Positions 1 to 8,623 of a stretch of 64,000 bases of DNA are shown one piece after another (the stretch's first letter is position 1; each line of letters opens with the position of its first letter). The DNA is from Vicinamibacterales bacterium (GTDB taxonomy: Bacteria > Acidobacteriota > Vicinamibacteria > Vicinamibacterales > UBA2999). The notes beneath the pieces were generated by a model that ran no database searches, was not told the DNA's origin, and saw only the letters and a program-made list of their open reading frames with translations. The stretch is from the NCBI GenBank assembly GCA_041394705.1, contig JAWKHS010000015.1, positions 91,933 through 155,932 on the forward strand, in the 5' to 3' direction. The position numbers and the translations under genes were made by a program.

Positions 1-228
1 GACGTGCTGACGACCGGGGGCTCCACCCGCGAGACGATTGCGGTGGCCGAGGCGGCGGGCGCGACGGTGGTCGGGGCGGCCGCGATCATGGACCGCAGCG
101 GCGGCGCCCACGGCCTGGCCGTGCCGTTCGCCGGGCTGTGCCCGATGACGGTGCCGGCGTACACCGAGGCCGAGTGTCCGCTCTGCAAGGACGGCGTGCC
201 CGTGTCCAAGCCCGGCTCGCGCCGCTAG
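1..228 (+). CDS. pyrE: Orotate phosphoribosyltransferase, C-terminal end (partial)
   Basis: The frame is open at the window edge and reads D-V-L-T-T-G-G-S, the end of the PRPP-binding loop of orotate phosphoribosyltransferase, which makes orotidine 5'-phosphate in pyrimidine synthesis. About 75 C-terminal residues are visible, ending with a short segment containing a Cys-Pro-Leu-Cys pair, which is common in longer bacterial PyrE proteins. The N-terminal two thirds lie outside the window. truA follows 11 bases later on the same strand, so co-transcription is likely. The family call rests on a short but characteristic motif. Confidence 0.85.
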   Translation, partial: DVLTTGGSTRETIAVAEAAGATVVGAAAIMDRSGGAHGLAVPFAGLCPMTVPAYTEAECPLCKDGVPVSKPGSRR

Positions 229-239
229 CCCCTGGTGCC

Positions 240-1091
240 ATGGCCGCGCGCCCGCGCACGCTGCGGCTGGTCATCGCGTACGACGGCGCGGAGTTCGCGG
301 GCTGGCAGCGCCAGCTGCGCCATCGCACCGTGCAAGGGGAGCTCGAACGCGTCTTCGAGGCGATCGAGGGACGGCCCGTGCACGTGGCGGGCGCCGGCCG
401 GACCGATGCCGGCGTGCATGCCGCGGCCCAGGTGGCCAGCGTGCGCCTCACGGCGGCCATCGCACCGGATCGGCTGGTCCGTGCCTGCAACGCGTCGCTG
501 CCCGACGACGTCCGCGTGCTGGCGGCCGAGGAGACCTTCGAGGGCTTCCATGCGCGTATCCATGCGCGAGGGAAGACCTACCGGTATCTCATCTGGCACG
601 CGCCGACGGGCGCGCCGGCGCTCAGGCGCGTGGCCTGGCACGTGCCCCAGCCGTTGTCGTTGTCGGCCATGCAGGAGGCCGCGCGTGGCTTCCTCGGGGA
701 GCGCGACTTCGCGGCCTTCCGCGCCCGCGGCAGCCACGTGCGGTCCACGGTGCGCACCATCTGGACTTCCACGGTCGAGGTGCTACCCGCCCTCCCGCCA
801 TGGACCGACGGCACGGCGCAGCCCGGCCGCCTCATCTGCTTCGAGGTGTCCGGCTCTGGGTTCCTCCGCCACCAGGTGCGGGCGATGGCCGGAAGCCTGG
901 CGGCGATCGGGCGCAGCCGGCTGACCGCCGAGGCCCTGGCGCGGGCCGTGGACGAGGGCCGCCGGGCCGGGGTCGGGCCGACGGCGCCGGCTCACGGCCT
1001 GCACTTGTGGCGCGTGGACTACGGCGCAGTGGAGCCTGATGCTCCGGCAGGGCCGGCGTCCGCCCCCGACGAAGGGGCCGATCCGACCTAA
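240..1091 (+). CDS. truA: tRNA pseudouridine(38-40) synthase TruA
   Basis: This 283-residue protein isomerises uridines 38-40 in the anticodon stem-loop of tRNAs. The family motif around the catalytic aspartate, G-R-T-D-A-G-V-H-A, is at about residues 53-61 with D56 as nucleophile. The N-terminal Y-D-G-x-x-F-x-G-W block that starts TruA proteins is at residues 14-22. Length is in the usual range of about 250-290. The ATG at 240 is chosen because the protein similarity begins about eight residues after it; longer in-frame extensions run into pyrE. A proline-rich acidic tail is probably lineage specific. It sits between pyrE and uppS on the same strand. Confidence 0.95.
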   Translation: MAARPRTLRLVIAYDGAEFAGWQRQLRHRTVQGELERVFEAIEGRPVHVAGAGRTDAGVHAAAQVASVRLTAAIAPDRLVRACNASLPDDVRVLAAEETFEGFHARIHARGKTYRYLIWHAPTGAPALRRVAWHVPQPLSLSAMQEAARGFLGERDFAAFRARGSHVRSTVRTIWTSTVEVLPALPPWTDGTAQPGRLICFEVSGSGFLRHQVRAMAGSLAAIGRSRLTAEALARAVDEGRRAGVGPTAPAHGLHLWRVDYGAVEPDAPAGPASAPDEGADPT

Positions 1092-1131
1092 CCTGCTGTA
1101 ACATTGCCGGTTGGCTCACTCGTCATCCACG

Positions 1132-1923
1132 ATGGCACTCGATCAACTTCGCGCGTGGATCCCCTCCGGCGGCCCCGAGGAGGCGCTCCTCGGGCAGGTG
1201 AACCCCGACCGCCTGCCCCGGCATGTGGCCATCATCATGGACGGCAACGGACGGTGGGCGGCCCAGCGGCACCTGCCGCGCGTGGAGGGCCACCGGGCCG
1301 GCATCGACGCCGTGCGCAGCACGGTGGAGACCTCGGCCCGCCTCGGACTCGAGGTGCTCACGCTCTACGCGTTCTCGGTGGAGAACTGGAAGCGCCCGGC
1401 CACCGAGGTCAGCGTGCTGATGGGCCTGCTGCGCCGCTACCTCCGCCTGGAACTGGAGACGCTGCTCTCGAACAACATCCGGTTCACGGCCGTCGGGCGG
1501 CCGAGCGAGCTGCCGCCGGACGTCTACCACGAGCTGCTGCAGGCCGAGGCCAAGACGAGCCGCAACACCGGCATGCACTTCAACATCGCCCTGAACTACG
1601 GCGGGCGCGCCGAGATCGTGGACGCGGCGCGGCGCGCGATCGAGAGCGGCGTCTCGCCCTCGTCGCTCGACGAGGCCCGCTTCGGGGAGTTCCTGTACAC
1701 CGCGGGCCAGCCCGACCCCGACCTCCTCATCCGCACCAGCGGGGAGATGCGCGTCAGCAACTTCCTCCTGTGGCAGATCGCGTACGCCGAGATCTGGGTG
1801 ACCGATACGCTGTGGCCCGACTTCCGATGCCAGCACCTGCTCGAGGCCGTCGTCGCCTATCAGAAGCGCGACCGCCGCTACGGCGGGATCGCGTCGGTCC
1901 CGGTGGCCGCCGGGGCCAAGTAG
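1132..1923 (+). CDS. uppS: Undecaprenyl diphosphate synthase (cis-prenyltransferase)
   Basis: A 263-residue cis-prenyltransferase that condenses isopentenyl diphosphate with farnesyl diphosphate to make the C55 lipid carrier for peptidoglycan and other surface polymers. The H-V-A-I-I-M-D-G-N-G-R-W-A signature is at residues 31-43, with D37 as the catalytic aspartate. The C-terminal R-T-S-G-E-x-R-x-S-N-F-L-L-W-Q block binds diphosphate. The ATG at 1132 is preferred over an in-frame TTG at 1111; neither has a strong ribosome binding site. It heads the cluster uppS-cdsA-dxr-rseP, an order conserved across many bacteria, with cdsA 13 bases downstream. Confidence 0.96.
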   Translation: MALDQLRAWIPSGGPEEALLGQVNPDRLPRHVAIIMDGNGRWAAQRHLPRVEGHRAGIDAVRSTVETSARLGLEVLTLYAFSVENWKRPATEVSVLMGLLRRYLRLELETLLSNNIRFTAVGRPSELPPDVYHELLQAEAKTSRNTGMHFNIALNYGGRAEIVDAARRAIESGVSPSSLDEARFGEFLYTAGQPDPDLLIRTSGEMRVSNFLLWQIAYAEIWVTDTLWPDFRCQHLLEAVVAYQKRDRRYGGIASVPVAAGAK

Positions 1924-1936
1924 GTCCGCCTCCGCG

Positions 1937-2719
1937 ATGACTCGCCTGCTGAGCGGGCTGGCGCTCGCCGGCTCGGCGTTCGCCGCGGTGTGGTTCCTGC
2001 CGACGACCGCCCTCCTCGCGGTGGCGCTCGGCGTGGCGGCGCTGGCGTTCGTCGAGTACGCCCGCCTGGCCCGGGCCGTCGGGGCGCCGCTCCCCGCCGG
2101 CATCGCGCTCGCCGGCACGCTGGCCGCCAGTGCGTGGACGGCACTGCCCGACGCGCCCTGGGCGCCGATCTTCGGGGTGCTCCTGCTGGCCGTTGCGGCG
2201 GCGCTCCTGGCGCGCGGCGAACACGGCGCCGCGCTGCTCCACGGGAGCGCGGCGGCCATGCTGGCGCCCGTGTACCTCGGTCTGCCGCTGGGCGCGCTCG
2301 TCGCCATCCACCAGCGAACGGGCCGGGAAGGCGTCCTGGCGCTGATTGCCACGGTGGCCGCGAGCGACACGTTCCAGTACTACACGGGCCGCGCGTTCGG
2401 CCGCCGGCCGCTGGCGCCCACCGTGAGCCCGAAGAAGACGATCGAAGGCGCCATCGGCGGCCTCGTGCTCGCGCCGATCGCGCTCGTGGCCCTGAGTCGC
2501 TGGTGGCTGCCCGCGCTGCCCCCCGCGGGCGTGTGGCTGGCGGGCGTCGGCATGGTGGTGGCCGGCATCGCCGGCGATCTCTTCGAGTCGGCCATCAAGC
2601 GGGCCGCGGGCGTGAAGGACAGCGGGACGCTGATTCCCGGGCACGGGGGGGTCCTGGACCGCATCGATGCCCTGCTGTTCGCGGCGCCGCTCTTCCTCCT
2701 CCTGGTGACGCTCGCATGA
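1937..2719 (+). CDS. cdsA: Phosphatidate cytidylyltransferase
   Basis: A 260-residue, very hydrophobic inner-membrane enzyme that converts phosphatidic acid and CTP to CDP-diacylglycerol, the precursor of all phospholipids. The CdsA signature near the C terminus is clear: S-A-I-K-R followed by G-V-K-D-S-G, then P-G-H-G-G-V-L-D-R-I-D at about residues 215-245. Seven or eight membrane segments can be read. Length is typical (about 260-290). Its TGA stop overlaps the ATG of dxr (ATGA), which indicates translational coupling within the uppS-cdsA-dxr-rseP operon. Confidence 0.95.
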   Translation: MTRLLSGLALAGSAFAAVWFLPTTALLAVALGVAALAFVEYARLARAVGAPLPAGIALAGTLAASAWTALPDAPWAPIFGVLLLAVAAALLARGEHGAALLHGSAAAMLAPVYLGLPLGALVAIHQRTGREGVLALIATVAASDTFQYYTGRAFGRRPLAPTVSPKKTIEGAIGGLVLAPIALVALSRWWLPALPPAGVWLAGVGMVVAGIAGDLFESAIKRAAGVKDSGTLIPGHGGVLDRIDALLFAAPLFLLLVTLA

Positions 2720-3882
2720 TTCGCGTGGCCATCCTGGGCGCCACCGGTTCGATCGGCACGAGCGCGCTGTCGGTGGCCGAGGCCCACCCCGAGCGCGTGG
2801 CCGTCGTCGGCCTCGCGGCCGCGACGTCGGCCGAGGCGCTCGCGCCGGCCGTCGCCCGCCACCGGCCCACCGCCGTCTCGATGGCGACACCCGATGCGCT
2901 CGCACGACTGGCGGCCTCGGCGGACCTGCCGGACGCGCGCGGCGTCGGCGACGAGGGTCTGGTGATGGTGGCCACGCGGCCGGACGTGGACCTCGTGCTC
3001 TGCGCCTCCTCGGGCACGGCGGCGCTCGAGGCCGTGCTCGCGGCCATCGAGGCCGGCAAGACGATCGCGCTCGCCAACAAGGAAGTGCTCGTGATGGCCG
3101 GCGGCCTGGTGATGGACCGCGCGCGGGCGAAAGGCGTCCCGATCCTGCCGGTGGACAGCGAACACAACGCGATCCACCAGTGCCTGCACGGCCACCCCGC
3201 CGCGCACGTCCGCCGCCTGGTGCTCACGGCGTCCGGTGGGCCGTTCCGTGGGCGGACCCGCGCGAGCCTGGCGGAGGTGACGCCCGCCGACGCGCTCCGC
3301 CACCCGACGTGGCAGATGGGGCCGAAGATCACGATCGACTCGGCCACGCTCATGAACAAGGGCCTGGAGGTCATCGAGGCGCACTGGCTCTTCGGCGTGC
3401 AGGCCAGCCAGATCGACGTCGTCGTGCATCCGCAATCGATCGTCCACTCGCTGGTCGAGTTCACGGACGGGTCGATGCTCGCGCAGCTCGGGACGACCGA
3501 CATGCGGCTGCCCATCCAGTACGCGTTCTCGTATCCCGAGCGCTGGCAGACGCCGGTGCCCTTTCTCGATCTGGCGCGGGCCGGCACCCTCGAGTTCCAT
3601 CCGCCGGACTGGGAAGAGTTCCCGTGCCTCGGGCTGGCGTTCCGCGCGCTGGACGCCGACCGGAGCCTGCCCATCGTGCTGAACGCCGCCAACGAGGTGG
3701 CCGTGGCCGCCTTTCTCGACGGTCGCCTGCCGTTCCCGTCCATTCCCGACGTGATCGGCGGCGCCATGGAGGCGCACCGGCCCACGCCGGTGGACACGCT
3801 GCCGGGCGTGCGGACCGTGGATGCATGGGCCAAGGCGCATGCGGCCGAGCTCGTGCGGGCGGTAGAATCGAACCAGAGGTAG
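2716..3882 (+). CDS. dxr: 1-deoxy-D-xylulose 5-phosphate reductoisomerase
   Basis: A 388-residue enzyme of the MEP isoprenoid pathway, producing 2-C-methyl-D-erythritol 4-phosphate with NADPH. The Rossmann motif G-A-T-G-S-I-G is at residues 8-14, right after the start. The metal/substrate motif V-D-S-E-H-N-A-I and the flexible-loop region with H-P-T-W-Q-M-G-P-K-I-T-I-D-S-A-T-L-M-N-K are present. The ATG at 2716 overlaps the cdsA stop by four bases. The product feeds the IPP pool used by uppS at the head of this operon. Length is normal for the family. Confidence 0.97.
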   Translation: MIRVAILGATGSIGTSALSVAEAHPERVAVVGLAAATSAEALAPAVARHRPTAVSMATPDALARLAASADLPDARGVGDEGLVMVATRPDVDLVLCASSGTAALEAVLAAIEAGKTIALANKEVLVMAGGLVMDRARAKGVPILPVDSEHNAIHQCLHGHPAAHVRRLVLTASGGPFRGRTRASLAEVTPADALRHPTWQMGPKITIDSATLMNKGLEVIEAHWLFGVQASQIDVVVHPQSIVHSLVEFTDGSMLAQLGTTDMRLPIQYAFSYPERWQTPVPFLDLARAGTLEFHPPDWEEFPCLGLAFRALDADRSLPIVLNAANEVAVAAFLDGRLPFPSIPDVIGGAMEAHRPTPVDTLPGVRTVDAWAKAHAAELVRAVESNQR

Positions 3883-3890
3883 CCTGACCG

Positions 3891-5234
3891 ATGCCGACCA
3901 CGCTCTTGGCGTTCCTGTTCGTGCTGGGCGTGCTCGTGTTCGTCCACGAGCTGGGGCACTTCCTGCTCGCGCGCTGGCACGGCGTGCGCGTGCTCACCTT
4001 CTCCCTCGGCTTCGGTCCCAAGCTCCTGTCGATGCGGCGGGGTGACACGGAGTACTGCATCAGCGCCATCCCCCTGGGCGGCTACGTGAAGATGGCCGGC
4101 GAGAACCCCGACGACCAGCCGCAGGGCGCCAGCGACGAGTTCCTCTCGAAGTCGAAGTGGCAGCGCTTCCAGATCCTCATGGCCGGGCCCGCCATGAACA
4201 TGATCCTGGCGGTCCTCCTGCTGGCGCTCGTGCTGATGCAGGGCGACCGCGTGCTCGCGTTCCTCAGCCGCCCGGCCGTCATCGGCGTGGTGCAGGCGGG
4301 GTCGGCGGCCGAAGCGGCCGGCATCAAGGCGGGCGACGAGGTCGTGAAGATCAACGGCCGCGAGATCTCGACCTGGGAAGCCCTGGAGCAGGCGGTCTCC
4401 TCGAAGCCGGACCTCGACATCGACATGGTGGTCCGCCGCGACGGCGCCGAGCAGGCCCTGACGGTGCGGCCCACGTCGACCAAGGTGTCGATGTCCTCCG
4501 ACGCGACCTTCGAGGTCGGCACGATTGGCGTCCTGCCCGACACCTATCCGCTCATCGACTCGGTCAACCCCGGCGACCCCGCCGACCGGGCCGGCTTCCA
4601 GCGCGGCGACGTCATCCGCTCCATCGAGGGCAAGCGGATGGTCTACACCCGCAACGTGTCCGACACGCTGAAGACGCGCGGCGGGCAGCCGACGTCGATC
4701 GTCGTGCGCCGCGGCGGCACCGACATGACCATCGACGTGACGCCGGAGCAGCGTGGGGACGCCGCCATCATCGGCGTGACGCTGGGGAACGAGACCATCT
4801 CCTACACGCCCGGCCCGGTGGAAGCGCTGGGTCTCAGCCTCCAGCGCAACGTGCAGACGGCGGGTGTCATCCTCAGCACCCTGGGCGAGCTCTTCACCGG
4901 CCGCGCGTCGCCCAAGCAACTCATGGGGCCCGTGGGCATCGCGACGCTCTCCGGGGCGTCGGCCCGCCAGGGCTGGGTGGAGCTCTTCGCGCTGATGGCG
5001 TCGATCAGCCTGAACCTGGGCCTGCTGAACCTGCTGCCGATTCCCGTGCTCGACGGCGGCCACATGGCCATCATGGGCATGGAAGCGGTGGCGCGCCGCG
5101 ACTTCTCGCTGGCGGTGAAGGAGAAGATGCTGTTCGCGGGGTTCGTCCTGCTCATGGCGCTGATGGTCACCGTGATCTACAACGACCTGACACGGGTCGC
5201 GTGGATCGAGCGCCTGATGCCGTGGAGGAACTAG
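3891..5234 (+). CDS. rseP: RseP-type site-2 protease (membrane metalloprotease)
   Basis: A 447-residue intramembrane zinc protease of family M50. The first membrane helix carries the zinc motif H-E-L-G-H at residues 19-23; the second catalytic segment, N-L-L-P-I-P-V-L-D-G-G-H, is near residue 380. Two PDZ-type modules lie between them (about 125-200 and 205-290), as in RseP proteins that cleave anti-sigma factors after a first cut by another protease. It starts 9 bases after dxr and ends the isoprenoid/envelope cluster. Which anti-sigma factor it cleaves cannot be seen from this window. Confidence 0.95.
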   Translation: MPTTLLAFLFVLGVLVFVHELGHFLLARWHGVRVLTFSLGFGPKLLSMRRGDTEYCISAIPLGGYVKMAGENPDDQPQGASDEFLSKSKWQRFQILMAGPAMNMILAVLLLALVLMQGDRVLAFLSRPAVIGVVQAGSAAEAAGIKAGDEVVKINGREISTWEALEQAVSSKPDLDIDMVVRRDGAEQALTVRPTSTKVSMSSDATFEVGTIGVLPDTYPLIDSVNPGDPADRAGFQRGDVIRSIEGKRMVYTRNVSDTLKTRGGQPTSIVVRRGGTDMTIDVTPEQRGDAAIIGVTLGNETISYTPGPVEALGLSLQRNVQTAGVILSTLGELFTGRASPKQLMGPVGIATLSGASARQGWVELFALMASISLNLGLLNLLPIPVLDGGHMAIMGMEAVARRDFSLAVKEKMLFAGFVLLMALMVTVIYNDLTRVAWIERLMPWRN

Positions 5235-5348
5235 GAAGGGACGGCGGCTAGAGCGGCGAGGGCTAGCGGCCAGGGCCACACGCTGCCACGCCGCGTTGAG
5301 GCCGGGGTAGGACGGGCGGGTTGCCCATCCGTCGGTCGGCGCCGGGCG

Positions 5349-7040
5349 CTACTGACGCCGCAGCACCTTCCCGGGGCGCGTGCCCTTGTGGGTGCCCTCG
5401 TCCAGTACGACCTCGCCGTTGACGATCACGGTGTCGATCCCGACCGGATAGGCGAACGGCTGTTCGAACGTGGCCGTGTCCGCCACCGTCGCGGGGTCGA
5501 AGATCACGAGGTCCGCCCACTGGCCCGGCGCGATCGTGCCGCGATCGGCCAGCTTCAGCGACGAGGCGGGCAGCGACGTCATCTTCCGGACGGCCTCCTC
5601 GAGCGTCACGACGCCTTCCTCGCGCACGTACTTGGCGAGCACGCGGGGGAAGGTGCCGAAGTTGCGCGGGTGGGGCACGCCGGAGCGGAGGGGCCCCTCG
5701 ATCGAGAGGGCGGACCCGTCCGATCCGATCGCCACCCACGGCTGCTTCAGCGCAAGGCGCACGTCGTCCTCCGACATGATGAAGTAGACGCAGCCGACGG
5801 TCCCGCGCGTCGAGGCGAGCAGGTCGAACACGAAGTCGAACGGATCGGCGCCGGCGGCCGCGGCCGCGTCGGCCACCCGCATGCCCTCGTACTTGCGATT
5901 CGCGGCATCGGCCGCTGCGTCGCCGGTCCCGCCGATGGAGGCCAGCTGCACGTTCGCCCACGTGCCCGCCGACTGGTACCGGTTGTCCCAGGCGGCGTTG
6001 GGATCCTCCATGTCGCGCCGGACGCGCAGGCGCGTCCGCCGATCCCGGAGGCGCTCGACCATCTTGTCGGGGCCGCCGTCCAGCACCCACTGCGGCAGGG
6101 TCGCCGTGAGGCTCGTGCTGCTGGCCACGTAGGGATACACGTCGGCCGTCAGCCTCACGCCGCGCGCGTGCGCCTGGTCCACGAGATCCACCACTTCCTG
6201 CATGCGGCCGAAGTTCGCCTTGCCCGTGACCTTGATGTGGAAGACGTGAACGGGAATCTTCGCGCCCTCGCCGATCGCGATGGCTTCCTCGATGCCCTCG
6301 CGGAGCTTCTTGCCGTCGTTCCGGAGGTGGGACGCGTAGCGCCCGCCGAGCGCGGCCGCGGGCGTCGACAGCGCGATGAGCTCGTCGAGCGAGGCGAACG
6401 CGTTCGGCGGATAGATGAGGCCCGTCGACACGCCGATGGCGCCCTGCCGCATCGATGCGGTCACCAGGTCCTGCATGGCTGACATCTCGTCGGCCGTCGG
6501 CGGGCGGTCGTCGTTGCCGACGACGAGCTCGCGCACCGTCCCGAGGCCCACGTGCGAGAGCAGGTTCACCGAAATGCCCTGCTTCTCGAGCACCGCGAAG
6601 TAGCCGGCGAAGTCCGTCCACGGCTGCCGGTCGCCCGGCGCCTTCCTGGGCGCGATCGATCCCGACTCGCCGATGACCTCCGTGGTCACGCCCTGGCGGA
6701 TCTTGCTCTGCGCGTTGCCGTCGGTGACGAGCGGCATGTCGGAGTGGGAATGCATGTCGATGAAGCCCGGCGCCACTACGCGGCCCCTGGCATCGATGAG
6801 GCGGGCGGCGCGGCCGGCGGCGGCTGCCGCGGCGGCGGGGTCCAGGACCTCGGCGACGTGGCCGCCTGCAATCGCCACCGCGCCGTCGCGCGCCGGACCT
6901 CCCGTGCCGTCGATGATCCTGGCGTTGGTGACCAGGAGGTCGAGCGGCACGGGCGGCGGGCCGGACGGCCCGCACGCGGAAAGCAGGGCGCAGGACGCCG
7001 CGGACGCGGCGGCGGACACCAGGGACGTCGAGCGACGCAT
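5349..7040 (-). CDS. N-acyl-D-amino-acid deacylase / D-aminoacylase lipoprotein
   Basis: A 563-residue amidohydrolase of the D-aminoacylase group, which removes acyl groups from N-acyl-D-amino acids. A lipoprotein signal ends in the lipobox L-S-A-C with C23, so the enzyme is probably anchored in the periplasm rather than cytosolic. The metal motif G-F-I-D-M-H-S-H-S-D is at about residues 92-101. The composite-domain strands flank the barrel, with V-I-V-N-G-E-V-V near the C terminus. It is the last gene of a minus-strand run, 21 bases after the CobA-HemD gene. The exact substrate (D-amino acids, dipeptides or other N-acyl amides) cannot be told from sequence. Confidence 0.85.
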   Translation of the reverse strand: MRRSTSLVSAAASAASCALLSACGPSGPPPVPLDLLVTNARIIDGTGGPARDGAVAIAGGHVAEVLDPAAAAAAAGRAARLIDARGRVVAPGFIDMHSHSDMPLVTDGNAQSKIRQGVTTEVIGESGSIAPRKAPGDRQPWTDFAGYFAVLEKQGISVNLLSHVGLGTVRELVVGNDDRPPTADEMSAMQDLVTASMRQGAIGVSTGLIYPPNAFASLDELIALSTPAAALGGRYASHLRNDGKKLREGIEEAIAIGEGAKIPVHVFHIKVTGKANFGRMQEVVDLVDQAHARGVRLTADVYPYVASSTSLTATLPQWVLDGGPDKMVERLRDRRTRLRVRRDMEDPNAAWDNRYQSAGTWANVQLASIGGTGDAAADAANRKYEGMRVADAAAAAGADPFDFVFDLLASTRGTVGCVYFIMSEDDVRLALKQPWVAIGSDGSALSIEGPLRSGVPHPRNFGTFPRVLAKYVREEGVVTLEEAVRKMTSLPASSLKLADRGTIAPGQWADLVIFDPATVADTATFEQPFAYPVGIDTVIVNGEVVLDEGTHKGTRPGKVLRRQ

Positions 7041-7061
7041 GGATGGCTCCGGAACCGGGGA

Positions 7062-8579
7062 CTACTGGAAGTGGGCGCGAATCGCGTCCACCAGGGCGGC
7101 AATCGACGGCACGCCGGGTTCGATGACGGACGTCACTCCGAGCTGCCGTACCGCATCGCCGGCGGCCGGCCCCGCGGTGGCCACGGTCGTGTGCGTGAGC
7201 AGGTCGGCGACCTGGTCCACGCCGTACAACGCGGCGAAGGAGCGCACGGCCGCGGCGCTCGTGAACGTCACGACGTCGATCCGCCGCTGCAGGAGCTGCC
7301 CGTACACGTCCAGCTCGGGGTTGTCGTCCACCGCGAGCGTCCTGAACGACGGCGCCTGCGTCACGTCCGCGCCCGCGGCGGTGAGGGCCTCGGCCAGCGT
7401 GTCGCGTCCACCCAGCGCCCCCGGCGCCAGCACCTTCACGCGCCCCAGCCGGTCGCGGCCGCCGAGGGCCTCGACGACGGCATCGGCGCCCAGTCCCTCG
7501 ACGGCGGCGTCCACGCGGATGCCGAAGCGCGCGAGGCGGTCGCTCACGCCCACGCCGAGCGAGCAGAGGCGCGGGCCGGCGAGCGCGCGGGCGTCGCGCC
7601 CCAGTTCGTAGATCCGCTGCATCAACCCTTCGGCGGCGTTGACGTTGGCGAAGACGATCCAGTCGAAGCCGCTCAGCGACGCCAGGGCGAGGTCGAGCTC
7701 CTCGTGGTGTTCGAGCGGCGCGATCTGCAGCACCGGCGCCTCGATGGCCTCGGCGCCGGCCGCTTCCAGGAGCGCGACGAGCTCGCCGGCCTGGTGGCGC
7801 GACCGCGTGACGAGGACGCGGCGGCCGAACAGCGGGCGCTCATCGAACCAGCGCAGGTGCTCGCGCAGTCCCACGACCTTGCCGACGACGAGCGTGGCCG
7901 AGCCGTCGAGCGGATCCTCGTCGAGCCGGCGCGAGATCTCGCGGAGGGTGGCCAGCTCGGTCTGCTGGCCGGCCAGCGTGCCGGCGTGCACGATCGCGGC
8001 CCGTTCGTCGGCCGCGCGGCCGTGATCCAGCAGGCCGCGGGCAATCGACGCGAGTTCGGCGCGGCCGCCGTGCGCGGCGATGGTGCCGTCCAGCTTCGCC
8101 AGGTTGGTCCAGTTCACGCGCAGCTTGCCGCCGTTGCCGGCCTCGTGGCCGCGCACGAAGGTGAGCGTGTCGCCGCCGCCGGTGTAGGTCAGCGGAATGC
8201 CGGCGTAGGCGGCCGTGCTGAGCGACACCGGCACCCCGGGCACGACCTCGAACGGGATGCCCTGCTCGTGCAGGAAGAGCGCTTCTTCGCCGCCGTGATC
8301 GAAGAGGAACGGGTCGCCCATCTTGAGGCGGGCCACCACCTTGCCTTCGCGCGCCTTCTCCGCGAGCAGGAAGCAGATCGCGTCCTGGTCGGTGACCTCG
8401 CGCGTGGGACGCCCCACGTCGATGCGTTCGACGCCGCGCGGCGCCAGGTCGAGCACCCGGCGGTGGACGGTGCGATCGAAGATCACGACGTCGGCTGACT
8501 GGAGGCACTGGAGGCCCCGCGTCGTGAGGAGGCCGGGCGTACCGGGTCCCGAGCCGATGATATAGACCAGCGTGCGCAT
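7062..8579 (-). CDS. Fused uroporphyrinogen-III C-methyltransferase / uroporphyrinogen-III synthase
   Basis: A 505-residue fusion of a CobA-type SAM-dependent tetrapyrrole methylase (about 1-240) and a HemD uroporphyrinogen-III synthase (about 250-505). The methylase half shows G-S-G-P-G-T-P-G-L-L-T near the start, the V-x-R-L-K-x-G-D-P block and A-G-I-P-L-T. The HemD half begins with R-R-V-L-V-T-R-S. The fusion makes uroporphyrinogen III and methylates it toward precorrin-2, the branch point to sirohaem and cobalamin. The ATG at 8579 is preferred over a GTG three codons upstream because family similarity starts immediately. Some methylase motif residues differ from the usual pattern (see findings). 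No other haem genes are adjacent. Confidence 0.85.
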   Translation of the reverse strand: MRTLVYIIGSGPGTPGLLTTRGLQCLQSADVVIFDRTVHRRVLDLAPRGVERIDVGRPTREVTDQDAICFLLAEKAREGKVVARLKMGDPFLFDHGGEEALFLHEQGIPFEVVPGVPVSLSTAAYAGIPLTYTGGGDTLTFVRGHEAGNGGKLRVNWTNLAKLDGTIAAHGGRAELASIARGLLDHGRAADERAAIVHAGTLAGQQTELATLREISRRLDEDPLDGSATLVVGKVVGLREHLRWFDERPLFGRRVLVTRSRHQAGELVALLEAAGAEAIEAPVLQIAPLEHHEELDLALASLSGFDWIVFANVNAAEGLMQRIYELGRDARALAGPRLCSLGVGVSDRLARFGIRVDAAVEGLGADAVVEALGGRDRLGRVKVLAPGALGGRDTLAEALTAAGADVTQAPSFRTLAVDDNPELDVYGQLLQRRIDVVTFTSAAAVRSFAALYGVDQVADLLTHTTVATAGPAAGDAVRQLGVTSVIEPGVPSIAALVDAIRAHFQ

Positions 8580-8623
8580 GGCCGGCACATCTTACCCGCC
8601 GCCCGGCCCGCCCGCCAGACCGT

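Noticed and set aside
2595..5279. Long minus-strand open frame opposite dxr and rseP
   Set aside because: It is the antisense shadow of high-GC genes; composition is arginine- and histidine-rich, with no recognisable domain, and the plus-strand genes are certain.
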